Source of the DNA: Mastigias papua
Lineage: Eukaryota > Cnidaria > Scyphozoa > Rhizostomeae > Mastigiidae
DNA: 64,000 nt
Direction of reading: 5' to 3'
Assembly (NCBI GenBank): GCA_964019165.1
Contig: OZ025267.1
Span: forward strand, 15,131,824 to 15,195,823
Both the position numbers and the translations under genes were made by a program. This document shows, piece by piece, positions 1 to 11,800 of the stretch (its first letter is position 1; each line of letters opens with the position of its first letter). The notes under the pieces are model-generated. The model had not been told where the DNA came from. It searched no databases and saw only the letters and a program-made list of their open reading frames with translations.

Positions 1-684
1 AGCGTCAATACCTAAATGCTTCAGTGAAGCTTAAAAAAATTGTTGATTGCACTGTTTAATTTAATTAAAGTAAGTTTTCATATTTGCATCTTTGAAAAAA
101 ACGGGCGTGATTAAAACAAGGCCATGCCCCTATATTACATTTCATTTCATTTTATTTTACATATCTATTGATGGTTGCTCTTCAGTTTGCTTGATTTACA
201 AGAGACCCTCCGTTAAAATCTTGCATATTTAAAATTAGTTAACTATGAAGCTTACAAATTAAAAATTACTTCACTACTAAAAAGGAGAAAATAGATAGAC
301 TATTTAAAATGCAAATTACAATGCAGCAAAGAAAAAAATGTGAATCTTATTTCCTAAGTAAAAAATATAAAATGAGTGAGCTGAGAATCACCCGAGCGAT
401 CCATGAACTGATGCTGCCCCTTTCCTTTTGCTCAAAAGAGCCAACCAGCATATGATCGGTAGAAATCGAGCACATATTAACAGAGAGCATGTTGTATCTA
501 GAGAGCCCCCTTTATGCAAATTTTATAAATCACCCCTGGTTTTAGGGGATGGGAGATTTCTAGCAGGGTATTAGTTCATTTGTGCTATGTCATTCTTCTT
601 CCACCGTCCCTAATGAAAAGTAAACATCTTTAGGGATAAAGCCAAAAGCATAATCTTTAATTTCTGGTAAAATAGCTTTGTAAT
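1..684. other. No gene seen; AT-rich sequence
   Basis: I see no splice-linked coding exon, RNA gene or clear repeat boundary here. The only patterned piece is a run of ATTTC/ATTTT units near 138-160, which resembles stretches near 19260-19310 and may be the tail of a dispersed repeat. Confidence 0.5.
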
Positions 685-983
685 TATTTCAAGTATCCTC
701 CAATCTGCCCCTAGGGGCTTGTTTCGTTTTGATGCTCTTCTTTGGGTGGAGCTTATTCGAGAGGAGGGCTTATTCGAAGGGACTTGTGAAGTTGTCTTCA
801 CATGCCACATAAAAAGCTCCTCGACAAACCTTTTCTTCCATGATAGTAGAAGAACAGTCTAAATTTAAGTGCCAGTCTTTATCAAGGTCTTCATCATCAT
901 TTGTGGTGGGATTTATCAGAGGGGGCTTATTGGCAATTTAAAATTCTAGCATGGGGCTTCGATATGGTAGTTCGAAGATTTAG
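685..983. mobile_element. Degenerate MITE of the CCGTAAATC family, copy 1
   Basis: This stretch repeats the body of the complete element at 43276-43548. Both have a GCCCCT...GGGGC box at the left, several TTATTCGA-GGGG boxes, a CACATGCCACA-like centre, a TCTTCATCA block and a right end close to TTCGAAGATTTA. The left terminus has decayed, so the boundary is approximate. It has no coding capacity of its own and belongs to a non-autonomous family with at least three copies in the window. Confidence 0.6.
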
Positions 984-3900
984 AGCATATTGAAGGGCAT
1001 GGTCTGAACACATTTTCTTCCCAGTACTCGCCAATTTCACTAAAATGCACAGCTATAGGCTTCCTTGTAATTAGGTAAGGATGATCCAATTCAACATATA
1101 CATTTGCATCTTTATCAGGGCATCTTGGAAATTTCACTTGTGCCAAGATTATAATCGGGCCCTATTCCATTTGTAGCAAAGTTCCCTGTAATGAGAAGCT
1201 ATCCAATATATACTTCCTCTTGTGTTCAGCCCACATACAGACTGAGTTGTGACCATTTACGTCCCGGTAACATGCTGGCTCAGGTAACATGCTTTGATGG
1301 TTACATCAGTCACGTGTACGCTAGACTTCCCTGGCAACAGTTACATCTGTGAACTAGGAGTTGTATTTCAAGACTTTGCCCATCAAAGTGCTTCAATACT
1401 TAAGTCTATTACAATTCGAGAATCTTTATATGGTCTGGTGACGTATGTGCTATATGAAAGAGTTATAAGTATTCTATGTGCTAAGCAAAGTCGACGTACG
1501 GGACGAGTCATTAATTACTTGTGGGGAGGGGGTGGAAGACATTCTCATATATTTAGTTGAATTTTCGTTTCCCACTCAGATTTATATAAAAATTCTGGTC
1601 CCCACTCTAGGTTTTTTAGAAGAAACTCCATACTCCTTCTTTCAAAATGCTCGTTATTTTTCATTCACCACCCTCTGAGTATGCAGAACTCTGATCCCCC
1701 TCCTAGATGCCTTCGACAACCTCCCTTGGAAGAATTAATCATCGTTCCCTATGGCATGTGAAAATTTCCTCCTGCAAAACTAGACAGGCAAACAACACCT
1801 CACAACTTGACCGGCATTTGTAGCAAATAGCATGATCTATGTAGGGTTAATGATGTAATACAAGAGCATTGCATTTTATCTAAATAAGAATTATCAAATA
1901 AGTATCTTTCTGACTTAACATTTAAATACAGGCCCGTAGCCAGCTTGATTTCACAAGGGGGGGCACAGCCAAGATACATTGTGATGTTAGGATGACTTCT
2001 AATTGGGCAATTTCTAAGACCAAACTATGCTAGAAAAACTTTGGCCACACCCTGTGCGAACTTTTAGGTGACCACGCCCTGTGAATTTCCAAAGCTACAG
2101 GTATTAGCATCTTTTTTCTGATGATGAGTTAAGTGGTTCCACACGCTCTTTCTGGCATACCATAAAGTCAAATAGGATGAAAGAAACTTTAGAGATTCAA
2201 CATTATCAAAAGTTTACCACACTTTCAAGTTTCCACGACCACACTCTTGCTTTCCAAGACCACAGAGTGTTACCAAGACCACTCTAAAATAGGCACTGGG
2301 GGGGGGGGGGGAGACGGAAACGAGACTCAGTTTTTATGCGCAATTGCTGTAGAAATACAAGTAATTCTTTTTATAATACATGGGAGGCAGACTTTTTGAT
2401 TCAAATTTCGATCTAAGCGAAAGGGGCCACCAGAGTGTGGAATGCAAAAGTAACATCATTTTTACCTTTGTCGGTTATTGGGAAACCAATATTGGTTCAC
2501 GCCTAGAGCGTCTAGAGGAACAGTATGTTCGAAGCTAGTGTTTAACATAGAGCATAGAGGTGTTAAACAGGGACTTGAATAAGTATTGCACAGTTGATCG
2601 TAAACAAAGCTCTAAAGTGATCTGACTAATGGCGAAAATGTTTCAACTTTTGCTGCTCAATCTTTATCTAGTTATCTAACAAGGGAAAGGATGAGTTAGA
2701 AGAACAGTCGGTTAAAAGCAGAACTAAGAACTTGACCAAAGTTAGGAAGAATATCTGCTTTAGAAATAAAGATGTTTGTTTGGCTGTGGATACTCTTGCC
2801 GATGTTTGTGTAAATTATCCCTCAAGAGGCACAATCTTAGTAAGACATTCCTGGTTTTTTAAATGAAGCGGTTATAGCTAGGGTTGCACATAACAGATGG
2901 CTCCACTTCGATGCTTGATCAAGTTCCTAAGTCCAAGGTTCATGATGCAGCAGCGAAGGGGCTGAAAACAATCACCAAAAGTAGCATAATACAAGATTTT
3001 TCAATCTGGTTTACGGAGATTGAATCTCAAAATTTAGTATATTTTCAAAGTCTAAACTTGGCATTAATGCACGTAAAAGAAGATGCTAAACTTCAACACC
3101 TAGAGGAAATAAGATGACTGCTGGTAGTCTTGGGGGTTGTTTTGGCTTAATTTTATGGTTAGTATAGTATCATGTTTATATTCTATCCAGGTTAAAGGCC
3201 TTCTTGGCCTAGATGCCTCTTCATTAATTTTGAGCATACATGGTACATAAGCACTTTTCGAATACCCATTGTATTTACCTAGTGGAAAAACAGCTGAGGG
3301 TACCACAATAATCGAGAGTGCCAAAATAATTGGGTACCATGCTTACAACTGGAAGTTGTAATGCCATCACCATTTTAGGAGAGTGATTAAGCCTGCGCTG
3401 GGGTAAGAACGATAAAGAATGAACAAGGCTGTCAGTGGTAAGAGTGGAAAGTAACTCACGACAAACAGCGAAAAGGATTGGTGGTCTCATAACATTCTTT
3501 ATATGTTGCCATCAATTCATTTTAACGTGTACAAACTATGAAATGACACTACAGAGCATACCTAATAATGTGAAAAATCTATCACTCTAAATCTTGCTAA
3601 ATTTAGGGAGTATTAGTCGTGGTCCTGTAGAAATACTTTCTGATCACGCCATTTGTTTTGGCTTTTAAGTGGCACCACTTTTCTACAAAGTTAATTGATT
3701 GAACATTAATTAATGATTGTTGTTGATTGAGCATTGATTAGTGATTGCTATTGATATAGCAATAACTTTTCATCACTGCACAAGTTGGTTATCATTTCAG
3801 ACTTAAACTAGATATGCTACAGAGAACAGTTTTCAGTGTCTGCTGTATTTTTTCATTCACTTAAACTTCTTTATTCACTGTTACACTATCATCTTTTTCT

Positions 3901-4300
3901 GGTTTTAGGGGACTGAATAATAAAATCCAGCTTAGATGTAGATGCAAAATGATAAAGACAAGACATAATCAAATTTAAGTTTTTCTAAACAATCATAACT
4001 GCTTTGAAAGAGGGTACCAACGTGACTTCATAAACTGAGCATTTGGCCACTGTCATGATGCCATCCCATCAAATAAAAGTTTACTAGGGATGTAATGATA
4101 CCTTTAGGCGGTGCCAATGTACAGCCTATGCATGCAATTAAACCCAGGAGAGAAAGTGACTTTATGGACTGTTCTAATGAAAATCATTGCTTAGTGTCCT
4201 TATTAATGATAAGTAAAACAGCCTGGGTAACAGTGCCCAATATTTTTATTTTGCAGCGAAAGATTCAGGAAATACTGAAATGTATTGTCTCATATGGCCT
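984..4300. other. Non-coding stretch with repeat debris
   Basis: No supported exon was found. Near 1931 a CAGGCCCGTAGCCAGC terminus, followed by a G-run, looks like the end of a terminal-inverted-repeat element. Copies of a 'gaccacgcc' motif follow between 2035 and 2280, and a run of about 13 G lies near 2298-2310. The short open frames here show no domain or splice support. Confidence 0.45.
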
Positions 4301-4317
4301 TTTCATTGATTTTAGTA

Positions 4318-4486
4318 CTAGATCACTACCGTTAATAGCTTCTTCTTGGTATATTGCCTGGATTCTCAATTCACCGTATCTCTTGATCCGTTCACTTCAT
4401 AGCTTTACTTTGGACTTTTCCTCTTCCTTATTAATTTTGAACTTTTGTGCCATTTCCTCTTCGTATTCTCAGTTGTAACAAAATGA
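4318..4486 (-). pseudogene. Broken fragment encoding a charged helical segment
   Basis: Read on the minus strand, one frame gives about 55 protein-like residues with strong heptad-type charge: YEEEMAQKFKINKEEEKSK, then one in-frame TGA, then ERIKRYGELRIQAIYQEEA. The composition (Glu/Lys/Arg rich, with a Tyr-Gly-Glu-Leu-Arg turn) is unlike the random frames nearby, which favour Phe, Ile and Ser. A single stop splits it and no flanking exon on this strand was found. I read it as a decayed exon or retrocopy. Chance, or an exon with an undetected splice, remains possible. I do not recognise the family. Confidence 0.25.
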
Positions 4487-4500
4487 TTTTGTATTTCCAG

Positions 4501-7143
4501 ATGACATTTGGTGCAACCCTCGGTTTTGCAAATGCATACTTCAATCACTGTGGAATCTTGGTATGGATTCCTTTTTTGAATTCCTATCATGAAATGTGTG
4601 CTAGTACAGATAGTAATGTCATAGTTATAAGAAATGAGCAAAAAGAGTTCAAAGTACGTTGAATGGATCATATAATTAAGGTAGTTGGATGAAATAATTC
4701 TAATATCGTGTTGCTGTTCGGTGGCCTACCGAGGCATATTTGAATGGGGGGAGGGGGGAAGGTGTGACAAAAGAAATTTACGAAGGCACAATAATTACTA
4801 ACAAGCCACGATCATTATGTCAACTTTTATGAGGAGCCAAAATATTACTAGCGGCTTCTGAATAGTGATTTAAGTGTGACACCACCACACACCTCTACTT
4901 TGGCACACTCCTGCTACCACTATAGCAATACACCTAAGAAATGATTCCAAGCGGAATGGTTTAAATTACCTTGGGAAAAGTTGTCACCTCAGTTATGGCT
5001 CTGGCTTTCTTTCAGGCTCTGTCACATATTGCTGTGATTGGATCTTCCATCATCTTCATACTTGTATCAATACTAGTGATAAACAGTGATCTCAACACAG
5101 CCATGCTGATATTCCTCATCATAGCAGAAGTCTGCCTCGTCGTAACCTTTATAACATCACTGTCTATTAGTTGTGCCACTTAGAGGATTGAAGCTACAAC
5201 CTGTTAAAAAGCTCACAAGCACACACATGCGAGTTGCAAAGTAAGTAGCATTGTGCTTATATATCCATGCATATTTATAAAAGAGAGGATATCTATTAAA
5301 TTATTATTTGTCTCATAAGATACAATCTTCAAACAGAAAGGGTTCTAAACTTGGTAAAATGCAAAATGGCATTTAGATTATAGTGGGAATCCCAATAGGA
5401 AGATGGTATAAATATTTAGAGGGAAAGTAAGTTTCAACAATACAAAGTGCCTTTTTTACCCTGTAGAGTCTGCTGAGGTAAAATGGGTAACCCAGGGTAA
5501 AGTGGCCAAGTGAATATTTGCATCATTATTATTGACTTATGGCCATGAAAGGACAAAGTGCCATTTTTTGACTTGGTACAATACCTCTCTATATGAAATC
5601 GCATAAATTAGGCATGGAAGAGAGACAAACAATTTATTAATTTGCAAAATGGTCATTTACCCATTTTACCCAGGGATACCCTCTTTACCCCAGCAGACCC
5701 TATGAATTCGCTATGGATAGTCCAGACATAGCGTATGTAAAGTCAGCCGCATGCCATTCATCTCCGGTATGCGAAAATCACGATAAGTTATTGAACAATC
5801 CTGTTTCTACCATAATGCTTTTACATATTGAAGTCTTCTGATTTTTGCTAGAAATCAATTTTAACACGGGGATAGGCGCCATAATTTTTTTATCCTGTAC
5901 CTTAGGTTTGATAGAATCTCTTCTAAACACACATTTTTTTTGTAATAGTCTATCATTGATAAACATCTTGATTCCTCTACCCTACTTGTTTAAAGCAGTC
6001 GCATTTTGCTACTTGATTGATGAGCCCGTAATGGGACGTTGCTGATAAGGTCATTTTCTTCAACAATTTCAACTTCATTTCCCAAACTCGGTTTCTAAAT
6101 GTGGTAGAATATTTGCCAGAAGGTCTTTTGATGTGTAATGTAATACAGAAGATCTCTCTAATTGCAATGAAAATACAGTTGTGGCTTACGTGCATTATTC
6201 AGTATGCGCTAAGAATGGTGGACAGTGAAAGATTATGGAGACAGTCGATTGATAGAGCTAGTAATCAGACGGTGTTGGCTTGCCTACAAATGTTCGTAGA
6301 ATGATATCATTTAAGTAATTCCTCGTATCTTGTATTGGTTATGTGGGGTTCCAAAAGCCTTACTTAGCATCCAATAGTGCAGCTGAATTATAATCCCAGA
6401 ATTTGAGTACTACTTAAATTGAAGACATATTGACAACAGTTACCAATCAAGAATTAGTTACTGGGAACAAGGAAGATTTTGCTTGATAGAAATAAACAAG
6501 TAATATGCCACTAAATGACAAGCTAGCAAGGAGTGAACTGCTACTTCCGAATATAATACTCTTTAATCAAATGTTTGCTGAAGCTCAAAGAATTAACGGG
6601 CAAAGCAAACGAACCGAATCCGAGGAGAGGACGAGATTGCCATGCATGCAAGCAACAAATGAGCCGGGTAATGACCCTAATTACTCGAGTTATGTACTTG
6701 TCTATTGATGTAATATTGTTGTGTACTGTACATTTGATTTTGCTTTGTATCAGACAATAAATAATATAAAAATTGTTCACTAGTGAAGACTAGCCAATTT
6801 GATACTTTTTACTGTGACTGGCTTTGCTAATTAGAACTCAAAACAGGTCTGGCTGTTGCCCACTTGGTAAGAGAAGCTTGTTATTTGCAATGATTTTCCT
6901 CATAGATAGGTTTGCACTTTGTGATCCTGTTGTCGTGGAAGATTGTGATAGTTGCTTTTTGAGTTTATAGCATCGTTTCTAGGGTCCGCTTTCTTTAACA
7001 TAAGTACTAGTATTGCACTAACGGTAGTAATTGCATGCACCGTTATTGGAAAGCGTCATCGTACAGTTGGAACTAACAGTTCTTCTACCAGTCGATATGC
7101 AATCATCAGGCTTGCTTACACTGATGTAACTACAGAAAGTTAA
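4501..7143 (+). CDS. Tentative tetraspan (four-pass) membrane protein, exons only partly resolved
   Basis: Three pieces suggest a split membrane-protein gene. Exon 4501-4653 follows a TTTGTATTTCCAG acceptor and ends at GTACGT. It encodes a short hydrophobic stretch and a loop with two Cys. Exon 5016-5180, after TTTCTTTCAG and in matching phase 0, encodes two helices (HIAVIGSSIIFILVSILVI and AMLIFLIIAEVCLVVTF). The last exon begins at 6971 or 6983 and encodes a helix (SIALTVVIACTVIG), a basic stop-transfer KRHR and a Ser-rich tail ending at 7143. A possible loop exon with two Cys lies near 6149-6206. This fits four helices with Cys in both outer loops. The 5-kb exon meets a stop at 5181 unless spliced earlier, and the 5' end is not found. 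I do not recognise the family; the gene may be mis-joined or dead. Confidence 0.35.
5466..5700. mobile_element. 235-bp MITE with TA target duplication
   Basis: The left end GAGTCTGCTGAGGTAAA and the inverted right end GGGTCTGCTGGGGTAAA match at most positions, and the similarity extends about 45 bp inward through GGGTA, CCC and GGGTAAA boxes. TA stands directly outside both ends (5464-5465 and 5701-5702), as expected for a Tc1/mariner-type target site. No transposase is encoded. It lies between exons of the tentative tetraspan gene. Confidence 0.75.
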
Positions 7144-7590
7144 AATCTTTTAGGGCAGAAATTTAAACTTTTAAACTCATCCCTTGCTGCATACCCTAAA
7201 AAGTTGGCCTCCTATAAGCCGAGAACTATCAAGTGTCGTTTCTCTTGCTCTCGAAAATCCGTGAATGAGGTGGCTTGCATTAAGTGGAACTAATATTTAT
7301 CAAATAAAGCACAACTTTAGTTCACTTAGAATGCTCCTAAAGTGAATATCAGTAATGAAAGCATTTGTCGCCGCTGTGATAAGAGACTTTGGTACCACCA
7401 GCGTATAGCAGCTAGAGATGAATGGAGACGAAATCGAAGAGGAGAAAGAAAGAGAAAAGTGTGAAAGAAATGAAATGGAAGAAAATGCAAAGAATGGGAG
7501 GATAAACATTAACGATGAAAGTTGATGAAATAGATAATGCTTTTTAGGGGTTGTATTTACACCACAAAGTAGATTCACGAAGAATAGCAA
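7144..7590. other. No gene seen
   Basis: The sequence is AT-rich with a purine-rich block at 7420-7510 (GAAATGGAAG-like). No exon with paired splice sites, RNA gene or repeat end was recognised. Confidence 0.4.
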
Positions 7591-7720
7591 ACAGGAATAA
7601 GCAGATTCACTGCCTTAAAAGCGTTGCACCAATCTTCTCTAGCTTCGGCTACTTGTGATAAAGACTGTACATCCAATCCTTTGAAAATATTTCCTGATGT
7701 TATCATCTTCAAGCAACCGG
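7591..7720 (-). pseudogene. Possible C-terminal fragment of a non-LTR retrotransposon protein
   Basis: The minus strand holds an open stretch of about 40 residues containing GLDVQSLSQVAEAREDWCNAF. This resembles the tail of many LINE reverse-transcriptase proteins, where an 'A-x-D/E-R-x-x-W' motif closes the ORF. The 40-kb LINE fragment in this window carries the preceding part of such a tail. No reverse-transcriptase motif, start or flanking repeat is visible, so this is at best a remnant. Confidence 0.25.
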
Positions 7721-8135
7721 ATGTAAAAACTGCTGAGATCCAGTAAATGATGTCTTATCTCTTCACAGTTAAGTCTGATTTCATGCGCTGTTACGCTAAT
7801 CATTCTAAATCGAAATGTTTAGCGTTTGCTACTGTCCTCTCTTAAATTGAGCTTTTGCGGTAAATTTTGCATTGCACTTGAGATAATTAGATTTTCTTGG
7901 TTTTATCTTAGATAGTGCATTGATGCACAAACTCCATTGTTGTTTATTCATAGTCAAAGTAAGATTTTCTGTTGGGCTATTTTCTTTACCAGCAAAAGCA
8001 ACTGATTTAGACATTGTGTATAGGATGTATACAAACATTCACACTAAGCACTTTTTCACACTTATATTTCGGTCTCTTTTGCTGGAGCACATGTCCATCT
8101 ATTTGCCTTAGAGAACTGATAAAACTCGTGCACTT

Positions 8136-8240
8136 GTGCAAGTTTCAGCTCCCTATATACGAAAATCTGAATGATACACAGAAGATTAACATGGTCCCTG
8201 CGCAAGGATCTGGCGCAAGTTAGTAAAGCGTTAAAATTCC
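8136..8240 (+). ncRNA. U6 spliceosomal snRNA-like sequence, probably a pseudogene
   Basis: The 105-nt segment can be aligned to U6 from the 5' GTGC...TTC.GC hairpin through ATATACGAAAAT, GATACACAGAAGATTA, CATGGTCCCTGCGCAAGGAT and a final AAGCGTT. Most of the core is kept. Two normally invariant sites are changed: the ACAGAGA box that pairs with the 5' splice site reads ACACAGA, and the catalytic AGC triad reads AAC. The U-rich 3' end that terminates RNA polymerase III and binds the La/LSm proteins is missing (AAAATTCC instead). No TATA box is evident 25-30 bases upstream. A retrocopy or decayed gene is therefore more likely than a working U6; the active copies must be elsewhere. Confidence 0.85.
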
Positions 8241-8817
8241 CTCACACCATTAAGAAACTTCAATTTAGAGAACGAATTTTAATTGGATAGTAATCCATGC
8301 CGGACAGGTAGAGTTGCCCGGAAAGTACTTGAACAATTCAGTGCTATATTCCGAATCATTCCAACAAGGCTAATAGACTACTAGATGTTAAGTAGCGCAT
8401 TGACATGTTTTATAATTAGGCTTGAATTAGCATCCAGCTTGAAGTAAAGTAATTAGTAAAATGTGTTCTTTTCCTTGTTTTGGAACTCTGTTCACCTCGC
8501 AGATATGGCTGATAGCCATAATTGTTACTTAACCACTCCAGCAGAAGTTCCCAGCTTTCTATTCGTATAGGTCCTTTGTTTGTTTGCTACCTTTATGAGT
8601 ACATATTCGCAAGTAAAAGTGTATAAAGTTACTGCTGATAATAATGAGCAAGTGCAGACTGTTTAGACAGCGGTTCTCTTCAAAACAATTACCGAGAAAA
8701 TAAAGGGTTTTCCTTTTCTCATCAGAAGAATCTTATCGAGAATGCTTAACTCTCTTCACTTAAGTAAATAAACTCTATGCACCTATTTCTGTGAAGTAAT
8801 TTAGTATCACTTGTGTA
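8241..8817. other. Spacer between U6-like copy and EF-hand gene
   Basis: No exon, RNA gene or repeat boundary was recognised. If the first exon of the downstream gene starts at the ATG at 8818, its promoter would lie here, but no TATA or initiator can be assigned with confidence. Confidence 0.35.
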
Positions 8818-11800
8818 ATGTTTCATATACATAATTGCGTAAAATTTAGAGCACAAAAAATTACAAATCAATTGCTTTTGCTGCAGGATTCAAAGCAAAG
8901 CCTTGACGCAAAATTTTCCGGGATTTCAGTAACAGTAAAGACTGTCCTGTTCGTTTTACTTCCACCCATGTTTTCATACCAAATCAGACAATTTGTCGTA
9001 TTTTCCACGAACTTCTACATTGCATGTCATTTCTCTCAGGATTCCCGTGCAAAGACTGCCTAGTTCTTTGTTTATCAATTAGGGAAAGGAATTATGTGCC
9101 CGCAGTTTTAATTGCGATGCTAAGTTTCTCTTGTGTCACTCAATCAGATAATGTCCAACTGTAAAACCATCAAATTCTTGTTTTGCAGTCTGCAGCTGCA
9201 GCTGGCATGATGAGGCTGGATCGAAAAACAGTTTCAAGACAAGCAGCAAAAAGCAGGTACGGTTTAACCAAATGAGTCATTTGTACCAATGAGATTATAG
9301 TTGCTAATGAACTTCTATGTTGTAATCTACTTCAAACTGACTGTTCTATTTTTCAGTGTCGAGCGTTCAACAGTTCGGTTAAAAATTTGTTCTTCTTGTT
9401 CTTCGCACTTGGACGTAAACTAATTTAAATAGTGTAGGTTTAATTAAAATTCGCTTATTACTAAATACTTCTCTCTGATGAGGACCGAATTACACGGTCC
9501 TGTTTTGCGTTAGTTTTTACATAAATAGTAGGAAAAGAGGGTGAGTGGTGGGTATTTACACGATCCCTTTTTGCACCTTTTAGCGAATACGAATGTAGAA
9601 ACAACCATGCCTCTAAAGCTCACCGTACACGGCTGATTTTTGTCTTTCAAAGACGAAGATTTTTGCTTTTGGTCTTTCAACGGCATGAAAATCTGCCGTG
9701 TACGGTACCCAAAGACGAAGATTTTTGCTTTTGGTCTTTCAAGGGCATAAAAATTTTCTGTGTGCGGTACCCAAAGATGAAGATTTTTGTCTTTCGAAGA
9801 CAGTATTTGAGATTAAACATGCTTAATCTCGAAGGTCACTTTTGAAAGACAGAAAACTTCGTCTTTGAAGGACAAAAATTTGCAGTGTGAGGTTGGTTTT
9901 AACCATAAATCAGGGTATTTGACATATAAATATTTGGCTGCATAAGCGCGGGCGCACACAGGAGATACTTGTACTTCAAAGAAAGAGATTTTTTGTCGAA
10001 ACACAAAGATCTCTCGTGTGCGGTTGTCGAATACCGATATTTCCATCGTGGAAAGACGATCTTTCAGATCAAACATGTTTGACTTCAAAAATTGTACTTC
10101 GAAAACAGAATTCTACAAAATACAAAAATCTCTCGTTTGCGGATGTCTGAGATAAAAATCTCTCATACCGGAAGAGGTAGACCAATCAGAACGTTATATG
10201 TAATCATGTGATATCCAAGTCAAGTCACATTGCTACCAAAACTCAACATGGCGGAAAGTGAAAAATGCGTGGATATTTGGATGCAGGAGAAAGAGGATCT
10301 CCTTGTGGCAGCGTGGCAGGAGAAGCCTTGTCTCTACATGATTTCTTCACTTGAATATGCCGATAGAAACAAGAAACAGTTAGCGCTCGTGGAGATAGCT
10401 GAAGAAATTGGAGCAGCAGCAACAGGCAAACCTTTGTTAGTATCTTCTGAGCTGATGATGCCTGAAAGAAAACCTTGATTTGGAAGTCGTTGGTGGTCAC
10501 TAAATGTAATCTAGCATGTTTCTCTATGACATTCTCGGATTCTGACAGAAGTCTTTCGTCTGCGGAGAATTCAAAGACAGAAATCTATGTCTTTGAAATA
10601 CAAAAATCTCCCGTGTGTGCCGCGCTATACGTAACGTCTAATGTAATGATCCCTTTGCTGTTTTTCCCTTACTTACTCTCAGCTTTTATATGTATGTGAC
10701 ATTCATACCCTGATATTCAGAATCCTTTACGTATGCAGTTTACTTTCAACTGTCCGGTGAAGAGAAGCAATTCTGTATTATATCCTAGCGAGAAATTCGA
10801 AAAGTTTGATTGGGTATGTTATTTTGCCTATTTAGCACTGGATAAAATTTGCCATACTACAGATCACCTCTTTTGATATTGGTTACATTTGCAAAAAATA
10901 CCTAAAACATGATCCGTTACAACTGTGTTTTAGTTTGCCAATTATTTTCGCAATTCATTGGAGTTTGTGAACATTGTGGAACATGCGCCAATTGAAATGA
11001 AATTTCTTTCAAGAACAGAGATCAGGGAGCCTCAACTGGTATGTACTTTTGGAAAATACTTCACGATTAGAGAACTTAATGCATGCAACTGAAACATCAT
11101 ATAAGGATTCACTGTCACACGATTTGGTTTAAGTCCTTTAAGAAAGGTTCCCTAATGAAAGCTTCTTTTTCCGACATTTCTTACAAGATATTTTTCATTT
11201 CCAATACTATTGCTTGCAGATCTTACTGAATTTTGCCGCAGCAATCGGCATACTCTGTTACCTCCTGGGCTATGCAGACCTTTTCAAAGTCAGGATTGCA
11301 GTTCTGAGGGTCTCCAGTGGATGCAGCCCTCTTTTTCGAAGTTATAGGAGCTCTTGTGGGGTTGCGTCCCTTTTCACTTTCACAAAGTTTGAAATGTCTG
11401 ATTTTTTACTCTACTCAAGATTGGCAAACTCAAGGTTTTAATATATTGTTCTAACTAATGTAAAATGAAATGCATTGCAGTAAAGTGAATTGAAAATTCA
11501 GAACGAATCAGTACAAATCTGGTGGCATATCAAGAGCGATTTAGTACAAATCTGGTGGTATATCAAGAACGATTCAGTACATATATGGTGGCATATCGAG
11601 AACGATTCAGTACAAATTCAATGGAACATTCGAGAAATGAATCCAGAACTGCGTTAATTTTATGTGATTCTAGAAGGTGCCGTAATAGAAATTTTGCAAA
11701 TAGACAGATCTCTTTTGAACCCCGTTGTTAAAAGTTTAGCACTACATTACTCTTCACAGTGCTACCATCTACATTGATGACATGTTCATAACTGCATATG

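Noticed and set aside
11221..11457. Extra exon of the EF-hand gene (frame ILLNFAAAIG) or a minus-strand exon
   Set aside because: A good TTGCTTGCAG acceptor is present, but no donor gives the phase needed by the next exon, and several frames look equally protein-like.
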